This document shows, piece after piece, positions 19,464 to 27,981 of a stretch of 56,249 nt of DNA. The notes under the pieces were generated by a model, which was not told the DNA's origin, did not search any database, and saw nothing but the letters and a program-made list of their open reading frames with translations. A program made the position numbers and the translations under genes. Every line of letters begins with the position of its first letter. Position 1 is the stretch's first letter. Source of the DNA: Halobellus rufus. GTDB lineage: Archaea; Halobacteriota; Halobacteria; Halobacteriales; Haloferacaceae. The stretch lies in contig NZ_BBJO01000041.1 of NCBI RefSeq assembly GCF_000739575.1, forward strand, positions 1-56,249, given 5' to 3'.

Positions 19464-20078
19464 ATGGCTCGCCTCTTGCCCTCCCAATCCGAGCCCGACG
19501 TCGACGCCTCCCCGCGCGTCGTCGGACTCGACGACGACGACGCCGACGACCTCCTGTCGGCGCTCTCCTCGGCGACCGCCCGTCGCGTCCTCGCGGCGTT
19601 ACACGAGGAGCCGACGAACCCCGCCGCCCTCGCGGAGTCGGTCGACACGTCCCTGCAGAACGTCCAGTACCACCTCGGGCGGCTGGAGTCCGCCGGTGCG
19701 GTCGAGGTGGTCGACACCGTCTACTCCGAGAAGGGCCGGGAGATGAAGGTGTACGCGCCCGCCGACCGCCCGCTGGTCGTCGTCGCCGCCGACAACGACG
19801 AGACCACGGGGCTCGCCACCGCGCTCAAGCGCCTGCTCGCGGGCGTGGGAATCGTCGGCGTCGTCAGCCTGCTCGCGCAGTTCGCGATCGAAGGGTTCCC
19901 CTTCGCCGCGCAGACCGGCGGAGCCGACGGCGGCGCGACGACCGAGTCGGTGCAGCTCGCCGCCGACACGGCCGCCGGTGCGGCCGCGACCGGGCCGCCG
20001 CCGGGGCTGCTGGTGTTCCTCGGGGGGCTGACCGTCCTCCTCGTGTGGTTCGGCGTCTGGTTCGTCCGCCAGCGGTAG
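19464..20078 (+). CDS. ArsR-like winged-helix regulator with C-terminal membrane helices
   Basis: 204 aa. Residues about 27-105 form a winged HTH (LLSALSSATARRVLAALHEE, DTSLQNVQYHLGRLESAGAV) with a wing containing YSEKGREMKVYAP. Two hydrophobic helices follow at about 121-141 and 181-201, joined by an Ala/Gly/Thr-rich loop. This layout (DNA-binding head anchored in the membrane) is common in haloarchaea. Targets are unknown. Confidence 0.82.
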   Translation: MARLLPSQSEPDVDASPRVVGLDDDDADDLLSALSSATARRVLAALHEEPTNPAALAESVDTSLQNVQYHLGRLESAGAVEVVDTVYSEKGREMKVYAPADRPLVVVAADNDETTGLATALKRLLAGVGIVGVVSLLAQFAIEGFPFAAQTGGADGGATTESVQLAADTAAGAAATGPPPGLLVFLGGLTVLLVWFGVWFVRQR

Positions 20079-20147
20079 TCACGTTCCCCTCGGCGTCCGC
20101 TCGAGCCCTCCCGTAAGTATTCGTACCCGGACGGAGTACGTACGCGT

Positions 20148-20657
20148 ATGAACCATCCGGGCGAGGTCGAGGGCATCGCCGTCGGCGTGGACGCGGACGG
20201 CGAGAACATCCCCGCGGTCGTCGTCGCCGCCAGAGCGGAGTTGCTTCCGATCGTCGTCACGGCCGATCAGGCCCGGGCGATCCAACTGGCGATCAGCGGC
20301 GACGCCTTCGAGCGCCCGCTGACCCACGACCTGCTCGTGGAGATGCTCACGGAGTTCGGCGGCGCGATCGACAAGGTCCGCATCGACGACATCGCCGACG
20401 GGACCTTCTACGCGAAAGTCGACGCCGAGCGGTACGAGAACGGCGAACCCCAACAGTTCGTCTTCGACGCGCGCCCGAGTGACGCCGTCGCGCTCGCGGT
20501 CCGCGTCGACTGCCCGATCGAGGTCTCCGACTCCGTGCTCGACGAGGCCGGCCAGCCCCCCGAGCGGTTCGACTTCGGCGGCGGGACCGGCCCGGAAGGG
20601 GTCGACGAGGGGCCGGACGACCTCGACGACTTCAGCGAGTTCGGCGACGAGACCTGA
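20148..20657 (+). CDS. Bifunctional nuclease family protein (DUF151)
   Basis: 169 aa. The DUF151 core runs from about 20 to 125 (LPIVVTADQARAIQLAIS, RPLTHDLLVEMLTEFG, FDARPSDAVALAVRVDCPI). Plant and bacterial members have been reported with DNase/RNase activity; activity here is not established. The last ~40 residues are Gly/Asp-rich and acidic. It stands alone between the ArsR-like gene and a hypothetical. Confidence 0.85.
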   Translation: MNHPGEVEGIAVGVDADGENIPAVVVAARAELLPIVVTADQARAIQLAISGDAFERPLTHDLLVEMLTEFGGAIDKVRIDDIADGTFYAKVDAERYENGEPQQFVFDARPSDAVALAVRVDCPIEVSDSVLDEAGQPPERFDFGGGTGPEGVDEGPDDLDDFSEFGDET

Positions 20658-20745
20658 CGGCCGACCGCAGCCATAGGGGTCGGCTCCGGCACGCTTTGCA
20701 GTTCAGCGCGCATCGCTTATCCCCCCGCCGCTCGAACGCCCTCCT

Positions 20746-21204
20746 ATGACGCTCTCCGTCGAGACGCCGCCGGTCCCGGAACTGGAAGACGTCGTCGATC
20801 CCAACGAGTACGACGACGCCGAGATTATGGGCGACACCGACTACCGCCGCGACGAACTCGAAGGGCTGCTCCGCGACGGCGCGTGGGAAGACGCCTTCGA
20901 GCAGTGGTGCTCCGACACCGACGTCACGGCCGACGAGTGGGAGGTCGTCCTCGATCTCGACTTGCTCGCCCACTTCGACTTCTTCTGGGACGACTTCGCC
21001 GACCGGGTCGGCTACCACGCGCCGGGCATCCCCGAGGACTGGAAGGAACGCGAGATCCACCCCGACGTCGACTCGTGGAAGACCGTTTCGAGCATCAACG
21101 CCGGGCTGACGGAACTCGGCCAACTCGTCTGTGAGGTGCTGAAAGACGACTACATCACGTGGGAGTCCGAGTACGAAGCGCCCGAGGACCTCCCGGATTT
21201 CTGA
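20746..21204 (+). CDS. Acidic haloarchaeal protein, unknown function
   Basis: 152 aa, very acidic and Trp-rich (WEDAFEQWCSDTDV, FFWDDFADRVGYHAP, DSWKTVSSIN). No transmembrane segment or known motif; two scattered cysteines. It appears mostly helical. cttatcc about 30 nt upstream may be its TATA box. I do not recognise a family. Confidence 0.65.
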   Translation: MTLSVETPPVPELEDVVDPNEYDDAEIMGDTDYRRDELEGLLRDGAWEDAFEQWCSDTDVTADEWEVVLDLDLLAHFDFFWDDFADRVGYHAPGIPEDWKEREIHPDVDSWKTVSSINAGLTELGQLVCEVLKDDYITWESEYEAPEDLPDF

Positions 21205-21207
21205 GCT

Positions 21208-21300
21208 ACCTTTTTGCGCCTCGGGTGCGCTTCGCGCACCACTCGACGCAAAACCCTAGAGGGAAAAAGGCCGCTCGGCTCGCATCCGCTCGCCTCGCGG
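21208..21300. repeat. Palindromic intergenic element
   Basis: ggtgcgc/gcgcacc (21224-21240) form a perfect 7-bp stem with a ttc loop. tttttgcg on its left pairs with cgcaaaa on its right, giving a larger broken hairpin, and ccttttt (21209) pairs with aaaaagg (about 21265). A second GC palindrome (ctcgcatccgctcgcctcgc) follows. Together these resemble the small REP-like palindromes scattered between haloarchaeal genes. It lies between a hypothetical gene and ileS and may also end the upstream transcript. Confidence 0.45.
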
Positions 21301-21460
21301 TACAAACGCTTGTTAACCGCGACCGCACAGTGACAGCCCCGCACCGCTACCGCTCCGTACAGCAACAGCCGCGCTGCCACCGCTCCGCCGACGCTCCGGT
21401 TGCGACGACGCACGCCGCAGTTCCACGGATTTCATATACGTCCGCTGGTACTCCACCAGT

Positions 21461-24400
21461 ATGGACGAAGTCGACGACCAGTACACGCCCGGGGACGTCG
21501 AGTCCGCGGTCGAGACGTACTGGGACGACGCAGACGCCTACGAGGCGACGAAGGAGGCGCACGCCGACGACCCCGCCTTCTTCTTCGTCGACGGGCCGCC
21601 GTACACCTCCGGGCAGATGCACCTCGGCACCGCGTGGAACAAGACGCTGAAAGACGCCGTCATCCGACACAAGCGGATGACCGGCCACCGCGTCACCGAC
21701 CGCCCGGGCTACGACATGCACGGGCTGCCGATCGAGGTGAAAGTCGAGGAGGAGCTCGGCTTCGAGTCGAAGCGCGACATCGAGGAGTACGGGATGGAGG
21801 CGTTCATCGACGAGTGCAAGCGCTTCGCCGAGGAGAACCGCGAGGCGATGGACGAGGACTTCCAGTCGATCGGCGTCTGGATGGACTGGGACGACCCCTA
21901 CGAGACCATCTCGCCGGAGTACATGGAGGCCGCGTGGTGGGCCTTCCAGCGGGTCGACGAGCGCGGTCTCGTCGAGCAGGGCAAGCGCTCGGTCAACTAC
22001 TGCCCGCGGTGTCAGACCGCCATCGCGGCCAACGAGGTCGAGTACGACGAGATCACCTCGCCGTCGATCTACGTGAAGTTTCCGCTGCGAGAGAAGGAGG
22101 GCAGCCTCGTCATCTGGACGACGACGCCGTGGACGATCCCGGCCAACACCTTCGTCGCCGTCGACGGTGAGATGACGTATCAGGCCGTTCGCGCCGAGAA
22201 GGGCGGCGAGGAGGAAGTGCTCTACGTCGCCGAGCCCTGCGTCGAGGACGTCCTGAAGAAGGGCCGCTACGAGGACTACGAAGTCGTCGACGAGTTCTCC
22301 GGCGAGGAACTGGTCGGCTGGACCTACGACAACCCGCTCGGACCGCACCTGAACGAGGTCGCGGACTTCGAGGGCGCGGGCGAGGTCTACACTGCCGACT
22401 ACGTCGAGGCCGACCGGACGGGGCTTGTCCACTCCGCGCCCGGGCACGGTCAAGAGGACTTCGCCCGCGGCGAGGAACTCGGGCTCGACGTGTACGTCCC
22501 CGTCGACGGCCGCGGCGAGTTCACGGCGGACGCTGGCGACTACGCGGGTACCTTCGTCCGCGACGCCAACGACGACATCATCGCGGATCTCGACGAGTCG
22601 GGCGCGCTGCTCGCCTCCGGGGAACACGACCACCGATACGGGCACTGCTGGCGCTGCGACACGGACATCATCTTCCTCGCCACCGATCAGTGGTTCATCA
22701 CGGTCACCGACATCAAAGACGAGTTACTGGAGAACATCGAGGAGACCGAGTGGTACCCGCAGTGGGCCCGCGACAACCGCTTCCGCGACTTCGTCTCCGA
22801 CGCGCCGGACTGGAACATCTCCCGGCAGCGCTACTGGGGGATCCCGCTCCCGATCTGGCAGGCCGACGACGGCGAGTGGATCGTGGTCGGCACCCGCGAG
22901 GAACTCGCCGAGCGCGTCGATCAGGACGTCGACCCCGACGAGATCGACCTGCACCGTCCCTCTGTGGATCCGCTGACGATCACCGAGGACGGAAAAACGT
23001 ACGAGCGCGTCCCGGACGTCTTCGACGTCTGGATCGACTCCTCGGTCGCGACCTGGGGGACGATCGACTACCCCTCCGAGACCGACGCGCACGACGAACT
23101 GTGGCCCGCCGACTGGATCGTCGAGGCGCACGACCAGACCCGCGGTTGGTTCTGGTCCCAACTCGGGATGGGAACCGCGGCGGTCGGGCAGGCCCCCTAC
23201 GAGGAGGTGATGATGCACGGCTTCGTCAACGACGAAGATGGACGAAAAATGTCGAAGTCGCTCGGGAACATCGTCACGCCCGAGGAGGCCATCGACCGCG
23301 CGGGCCGCGATCCGCTGCGGGCGTACCTGCTCAGCCACGACCAGCAGGGGGTCGACCTCTCCTTCGAGTGGAACGGCTTGGGAGAGATGCAGTCGACGCT
23401 CAACATCTTCTGGAACGTCTTCCGGTTCCCGCTGCCGTACATGGAACTGGACGGCTACGACCCCGCCGACGCGGACCTCGATGACGGCGATCTGACGGTC
23501 GTCGACGAGTGGGTGCTCTCGCGACTGCAGACCGTCGAGGCGGAGGCGGCCGACGCGTGGGAGAACTACGAGGTCAGCGACGCGCTCAACGCGGTGCTGG
23601 ACTTCCTCACCGAGGACGTCTCGCGCTTCTACGTGAAGGCGATCCGCGAGCGGATGTGGGAGGAGGAAGACTCCGCCTCCAAGCGCGGCGCGTACGCGAC
23701 CCTGTCGACGGTCCTCGAAGAGACGATCCGACTGCTCGCGCCCTTCACGCCCTACCTCGCAGAGCGGATGTACCAGCACCTCGACGGGAGCGCGACGACG
23801 GTCCACGCGCTGTCGTACCCCGAGCCGGACGAGACGCTCCGGAACGAGGAACTGGAACGGAATATGGCCGTCCTCCGCGACGTCGAGGAAGCCGCGGCGA
23901 ACGCGCGCCAGCAGGGCGGGCGAAAGCTCCGCTGGCCCGTCCAGCGGGTCGTCGTCGCCAGCGACGACGACGAGGTCGCAGACGCGGTCGAGTCGCTCGC
24001 GGATCTCCTCGCCGAGCGCGTCAACGCCCGTGCGATCGACGTCGTCGGCGAGTTCGACGAACTCCTCGAGCGCGCGAACCCCGAGATGGGCGTCATCGGC
24101 CCCGCCTTCGGCGCGGATGCACAGAAGGTGATGGAGGCCGTGCAGGGCAAGACCCGCGCCGAGGTCGAGAGCGGCATCGAGGTCGACGGCGAGACCTACG
24201 ACCTCGACGACGAGATGATCTCCTACGAGGCCGAGCCTCCGGCGCACATCTCCGGCGCCGACTTCGAGGGCGGCACCGTCTACGTCGACACCGAACTGAC
24301 CGACGAAATCGAGGCCGAGGGCTACGCCCGCGACGTGATCCGGCGGATCCAAGAGATGCGCAAGCAACTCGATCTGGACGTCGACAGCGTGATCGACACC

Positions 24401-24589
24401 GCCGTCGACGTCGCCGACGACCGCATCGCCGAGTTCGTCGACCGCCACCGCGACGTCGTCGCCGAGGAGACGCGGACCCGCGAGTTCACGACCGGCGACG
24501 TTGGGAGCGAAGACGAGTGGGCGCTCGTCGAGGAGTGGGAAGTCGAGGACGTGCGCGTCACGATCGGCGTCGGTCCAGTCGACGCGTAA
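21461..24589 (+). CDS. ileS: Isoleucyl-tRNA synthetase
   Basis: 1042-aa class I synthetase that charges tRNA-Ile and edits valine. The first signature is HLGT at 54-57 (variant of HIGH, after PYTSGQM). The CP1 editing domain has IWTTTPWTIPANT. KMSKS is at 596-600. Two zinc-type Cys clusters are CPRCQ and CWRCD. The C-terminal part has the anticodon-binding domain. Length is normal for the archaeal/eukaryotic form. A TATA-like tcatatacg lies about 30 nt upstream. Confidence 0.97.
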   Translation: MDEVDDQYTPGDVESAVETYWDDADAYEATKEAHADDPAFFFVDGPPYTSGQMHLGTAWNKTLKDAVIRHKRMTGHRVTDRPGYDMHGLPIEVKVEEELGFESKRDIEEYGMEAFIDECKRFAEENREAMDEDFQSIGVWMDWDDPYETISPEYMEAAWWAFQRVDERGLVEQGKRSVNYCPRCQTAIAANEVEYDEITSPSIYVKFPLREKEGSLVIWTTTPWTIPANTFVAVDGEMTYQAVRAEKGGEEEVLYVAEPCVEDVLKKGRYEDYEVVDEFSGEELVGWTYDNPLGPHLNEVADFEGAGEVYTADYVEADRTGLVHSAPGHGQEDFARGEELGLDVYVPVDGRGEFTADAGDYAGTFVRDANDDIIADLDESGALLASGEHDHRYGHCWRCDTDIIFLATDQWFITVTDIKDELLENIEETEWYPQWARDNRFRDFVSDAPDWNISRQRYWGIPLPIWQADDGEWIVVGTREELAERVDQDVDPDEIDLHRPSVDPLTITEDGKTYERVPDVFDVWIDSSVATWGTIDYPSETDAHDELWPADWIVEAHDQTRGWFWSQLGMGTAAVGQAPYEEVMMHGFVNDEDGRKMSKSLGNIVTPEEAIDRAGRDPLRAYLLSHDQQGVDLSFEWNGLGEMQSTLNIFWNVFRFPLPYMELDGYDPADADLDDGDLTVVDEWVLSRLQTVEAEAADAWENYEVSDALNAVLDFLTEDVSRFYVKAIRERMWEEEDSASKRGAYATLSTVLEETIRLLAPFTPYLAERMYQHLDGSATTVHALSYPEPDETLRNEELERNMAVLRDVEEAAANARQQGGRKLRWPVQRVVVASDDDEVADAVESLADLLAERVNARAIDVVGEFDELLERANPEMGVIGPAFGADAQKVMEAVQGKTRAEVESGIEVDGETYDLDDEMISYEAEPPAHISGADFEGGTVYVDTELTDEIEAEGYARDVIRRIQEMRKQLDLDVDSVIDTAVDVADDRIAEFVDRHRDVVAEETRTREFTTGDVGSEDEWALVEEWEVEDVRVTIGVGPVDA

Positions 24590-24620
24590 GCGATCGGCTG
24601 AGCCCCGTCAGTCGCCGTTA

Positions 24621-24762
24621 ATACCGGTGACGGTCCCTACGCGTCGGTATCGCGAAAGTATCTCGGAACTACAGAGATACTAACGAACGGCATCGCCTAA
24701 CGATGCCGTAAAAACGACCATCCCTCCGCTTGACGTACGATAACACTCCCCAGAACGGGGAG
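24621..24762 (+). promoter_or_regulatory. Structured leader with RBS-sequestering hairpin
   Basis: Four successive inverted repeats lie before the AhpD-like gene: ataccg/cggtat (24621-24650, 18-nt loop); agtatctc/gagatact (24657-24681, 9-nt loop); acggcatcg/cgatgccgt (24687-24709, perfect 9-bp stem, 5-nt loop); and ctcccc/ggggag (24746-24762, 5-nt loop). The last buries the only Shine-Dalgarno-like ggggag, 3 nt before the ATG at 24766. This could be an RNA switch, or the first three could be operator palindromes. Confidence 0.45.
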
Positions 24763-24765
24763 ATT

Positions 24766-25173
24766 ATGGCAACCGCACAGGGGTATTCCGAGGCGAAAGC
24801 AGATCTCGAAGAGACGTTCGGGATGGTCCCACCACCGTTGGACACGATTCCCGAGGAGGATGCCGTCCAAGAGTGGCCGACGTTCAAGAAGTACACCGTC
24901 GGGGAATCGGAGATTCCGCCGAAGTATCGTGAACTGATCGGGCTCGCGATCGCGGCGAACATCAAGTGCCCGTACTGTGCCCACTTCCACGGTGGGGCCG
25001 CGGAGTTACACGGCGCGACGGAAGCGGAGCTCGAAGAAGTGTATTTCTTGGCGAGTTTCACCGCGCGCTACAGCAGTATGCTCCACGCGCAAGAGTACGA
25101 TCTCGACGAGTTCAAAGACAAGGTCCACCAGATCGGCGGACATCTGCAAGAACAGTTAGCAGCGGACGACTAG
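24766..25173 (+). CDS. Carboxymuconolactone decarboxylase/AhpD-like protein
   Basis: 135-aa protein of the AhpD-like fold. The redox motif CPYC (CxxC) is followed by AHFHGG (His three residues after the second Cys, as in AhpD). It probably acts in peroxide or thiol redox chemistry; a decarboxylase role is not supported by this motif. Visibly lower GC (about 58% in one counted 60-bp stretch) than the neighbours. An in-frame TTG at 24730 is disfavoured against ATG 24766, which follows ggggag. See the leader entry. Confidence 0.85.
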   Translation: MATAQGYSEAKADLEETFGMVPPPLDTIPEEDAVQEWPTFKKYTVGESEIPPKYRELIGLAIAANIKCPYCAHFHGGAAELHGATEAELEEVYFLASFTARYSSMLHAQEYDLDEFKDKVHQIGGHLQEQLAADD

Positions 25174-25254
25174 CTGCTATCGCACCGGTTTCTTTTCCGG
25201 ACCGACGCCGCCGGATCACCGTCGTTACGTTGAACCTGAACGGCCGCCGAGCGC

Positions 25255-26625
25255 CTAACAGATCGCCTCTTCGAGCAACTGCAGCGGGTGTTTGATCTCG
25301 TAGCCCGTGCCGTGTTCCATCTGCATCGCGCAGGTCGGACACTCGGTCATCCCGACGTCGCCCGCGGCGTCGTGCATGTGCTCGAACATATCGCCGCCGA
25401 TCTTCATCGACGTCTCGTACTTCTCTTCCTTCCAACCGTAGGTGCCCGAGATCCCCGAACAGGAGTCGCCGACGTCCTCGACGACGACGCCGTCGAGTTC
25501 GCGGAACAGTTCGAGCGCCTGGCGGTCGAGCCCCTGATTGCGGGCGTGACACGGCGCGTGGTAGGCGAACGCCTGCTCCTCGACGCTGGCATCGGCGATC
25601 GCGCCCTCGAGGTCCTCCTGGATCCGGAGGTATTCGAGGGCCTCGAAGGTGTTCTCGGCGACGTCCTCGATGCCGTCGATGTCGAACAGCTCGGGGTACT
25701 CCTGTCGGAGCGCCATCGAACAGGAGGTGCAGGAGGCGACGGCGTCGTAGCCCTCGCTGACGAGGTCCGCAAAGGAAGAGACGTTCACCTCCGCCGCGCG
25801 CTCGGCGTCCGCGAGCATCCCGTTGGCGAACATCGGCGTGCCGGAACAGCGCTGCTCGGGTGCGACGATCTCGTAGCCGAACGACTCGAAGACGCGCACG
25901 AGCGCCTTCGCGACCTCGGGCGTGTTGTAGTTCGAGTAGCAGCCGTGGAAGTACGCGACCTTTTTCTCCGCATCGACGGCCTCGCCGCGGCGCTCGCGGG
26001 CCGTTCGCGCGTTCTCCCGGGAGGCGTCGGCGCCGCCGCGCTCGCGCCACCACTCGCGGAAGGTCTGCGTCGCGAACGCGGGGAACTCCCGCTCGCTGGT
26101 GACGCCCATCGCCTTCTCCATCAGCCAGCGCGCGGGTCCGAAGTTCATCGCGAAGTTCGCGAGTCGCGGGAGCTTGCTCGCGAACCACGCGGACGTGCGG
26201 TAGTTCGCGAGGATTCGGTTACGGACGTACTCGACGGACAGTTTGTCCATCTGCTCCTCGACGTACTCGCCGCGGGCGGTGTTGTGCATCTGCGAGAGCG
26301 GCACGCTCGACGGGCAGGCGTCGTCGCAGCGCATACAGTTCGAACAGGACATGATCGAGTCGTCGATCTCCGATCCCTCTTTGCGCTTGAGGCGCCACTG
26401 CTCGGGCCCCTGGAACTTCGGCCCGGGGAAGTCGTCGTCGACCTCCGCGACCGGGCAGGCCGTATCGCAGACCGAGCACTTGTAGCAGTTGTCCGCGCCG
26501 GGGCGGAGGTCCATCGTCGCGCCGTCGTCGAAGACGGACACCGGCTCGAACTCCGGCTTCGACGTCGGCTGCTGTTCGTTCGGTTCCGTCGGTTCCGTCG
26601 TCGGTGGGGTCTCTGCGTCGCTCAT
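25255..26625 (-). CDS. glpC: Anaerobic-type glycerol-3-phosphate dehydrogenase subunit C
   Basis: 456-aa membrane-associated iron-sulfur subunit that passes electrons from GlpAB to quinone. Two ferredoxin-type clusters, CYKCSVCDTACP (47-58) and CSNCMRCDDACP (94-105), are followed by two cysteine-rich CCG-type domains (for example CTSCSM, CHARNQG, DSCSGISGTYGWK and CPTCAM). The Pro/Glu/Thr-rich N-terminus is a halophilic extension. Start 26625 follows ggagga at 6-nt spacing and overlaps the stop of a mini-ORF. Last gene of the glpABC operon. Confidence 0.95.
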   Translation of the reverse strand: MSDAETPPTTEPTEPNEQQPTSKPEFEPVSVFDDGATMDLRPGADNCYKCSVCDTACPVAEVDDDFPGPKFQGPEQWRLKRKEGSEIDDSIMSCSNCMRCDDACPSSVPLSQMHNTARGEYVEEQMDKLSVEYVRNRILANYRTSAWFASKLPRLANFAMNFGPARWLMEKAMGVTSEREFPAFATQTFREWWRERGGADASRENARTARERRGEAVDAEKKVAYFHGCYSNYNTPEVAKALVRVFESFGYEIVAPEQRCSGTPMFANGMLADAERAAEVNVSSFADLVSEGYDAVASCTSCSMALRQEYPELFDIDGIEDVAENTFEALEYLRIQEDLEGAIADASVEEQAFAYHAPCHARNQGLDRQALELFRELDGVVVEDVGDSCSGISGTYGWKEEKYETSMKIGGDMFEHMHDAAGDVGMTECPTCAMQMEHGTGYEIKHPLQLLEEAIC

Positions 26626-26680
26626 CTGGGTTCCTCCATCCTCATCTGGGGTCCTCCGTCCGCGTCTCCGCGTCGCTCAT
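26622..26680 (-). other. Chain of two mini-ORFs and duplicated RBS between glpB and glpC
   Basis: The glpB stop overlaps the ATG of a 12-codon [15 protein letters not shown]. Its TGA overlaps the ATG of a 7-codon ORF, MRMEEPR. Its TGA in turn overlaps the glpC ATG. Each junction is ATGA. A 20-nt unit carrying ggagga plus ccagatgag is repeated (ggagga at 26652-26657 and 26632-26637). The first mini-ORF begins like GlpC itself (MSDAET), so this looks like a tandem duplication of the glpC start region. Confidence 0.6.
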
Positions 26681-27981
26681 CGCGTCGCCTCCTCGACCGC
26701 CGTTTCGCCGGTCGCGTTCTCGCCCGCTCGCCGACCCGCGTACGCGCCCGTCGCGAGCGACACGCCCGCGGCGGACTTCTCCCGCGCGGTGTCGGCACCG
26801 CCGAGGACGCCGCCCGCGGCGCGGAGATTCGCGAACTCCGCCTCGCCGGACGCGTCTGTCGGCCGCAGGTCGTCGTCGGGGACGACGCCGAAGCGCGCGA
26901 ACGCGTGCGCGCCGAAGGCCTCCGGGTACGACCAGTCGTAGCGGTCCTCGGGGTGGGGAACGTGACAGCCGAAGATCGGTTCGGTGACCGACTCCCGGTC
27001 GGAGTCGATCCCCTTGCCCACGAGCCCGCCCGTGGCGAGGACGAACTCGTCGGCCGAATACGGGACCTCGCTGCCGCGGCGGTCGACGAGGACCGACTCG
27101 ATGCGCCCGCCGTCGGTCTCGTAACCGACCGCGGGGTTCCCCGAGGCGATCCGGACGCCCGCCTCGTCGAGCGCGTCGAAAAGCAGGTCTTCGAGACGCA
27201 GACCGAGGAGGCTCGGCGGCCCGGTCGGGATCTCGAACACCGCCGCGCCGAGGCGGTCTTCCAGTTCCGCGCGGACCTCGCGTCGCTCGTCGTCGCCGAG
27301 CATCGCCGGGAATCCGACCCGCTCGTGGCCGTCGAGGTGGTCGTCGACCGCCTCGGCGAGTCGCTCCCGCGCGTTCGACTCGTCCGTGTCGAGCGCCTTC
27401 GCGAGGCGCGTCGTCAGCGCGTCGTCGCGGAACTCGACGGGGAAAGAGACGGTCGCGCCGTCGACGTCGAAGGGCACGCCCGTGGCGTCGAGGTGCGCCG
27501 CGGCCGCGGTCGCGTCGAAGTCGGTGAGTCCCGCGAAGCCGACCAGCAGCGTCTTTTCTTCGACGCTCGCGAGGCCAGGCGCGACCGACTCGGGGTAGCG
27601 CGCGGTCGGCTTGACCGTCCCGCCGTGGGTGAGCACCAAGGCGTTGCGGTCGGTGTGGGCTCCGGCGTACGCGTCGCCGACGGCTCCGTCGAAGATACGG
27701 AGCCCCTCGCGGATCCCCTCGACGCCGACGACGTTGTACGGGTGCGCCCCGGGCAGCCGATCGACCGCCTCGAACGGGTCGGCGACCGGTCCGGACGGCT
27801 CGCTCGCGGGGTCGTCCTCGACGACCGCACCGAGGAGGTCGATCAGACCGCTCGCCTGCCGCAGCGTGCTCTTCTTGTGCGAGATCAGCCGGACCTGCGC
27901 GCCGGTCTCGGCGGCCGCGAGCGCCGCGGTCGCCCCGGCGATGCCGCCGCCGACGACGAGGACGTCCTCACGAATCGCCAT
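26677..27981 (-). CDS. glpB: Anaerobic-type glycerol-3-phosphate dehydrogenase subunit B
   Basis: 434-aa FAD/FMN-binding subunit. The N-terminal dinucleotide motif is [19 protein letters not shown] (about 7-25). The body matches GlpB over its length, with [16 protein letters not shown] and [11 protein letters not shown]. It forms the catalytic dimer with GlpA. It overlaps glpA by 14 nt, and its stop overlaps the first mini-ORF before glpC. Confidence 0.92.
   Translation of the reverse strand: MAIREDVLVVGGGIAGATAALAAAETGAQVRLISHKKSTLRQASGLIDLLGAVVEDDPASEPSGPVADPFEAVDRLPGAHPYNVVGVEGIREGLRIFDGAVGDAYAGAHTDRNALVLTHGGTVKPTARYPESVAPGLASVEEKTLLVGFAGLTDFDATAAAAHLDATGVPFDVDGATVSFPVEFRDDALTTRLAKALDTDESNARERLAEAVDDHLDGHERVGFPAMLGDDERREVRAELEDRLGAAVFEIPTGPPSLLGLRLEDLLFDALDEAGVRIASGNPAVGYETDGGRIESVLVDRRGSEVPYSADEFVLATGGLVGKGIDSDRESVTEPIFGCHVPHPEDRYDWSYPEAFGAHAFARFGVVPDDDLRPTDASGEAEFANLRAAGGVLGGADTAREKSAAGVSLATGAYAGRRAGENATGETAVEEATR

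Noticed and set aside
21301..21460. T-box-like leader before ileS
   Set aside because: No T-box consensus sequence or stem-loop set is present, and T-boxes are not known in archaea.
24687..24709. Terminator of ileS
   Set aside because: The perfect hairpin is followed by A-rich, not T-rich, sequence on the coding strand and lies close to the next gene, so a leader role was favoured.
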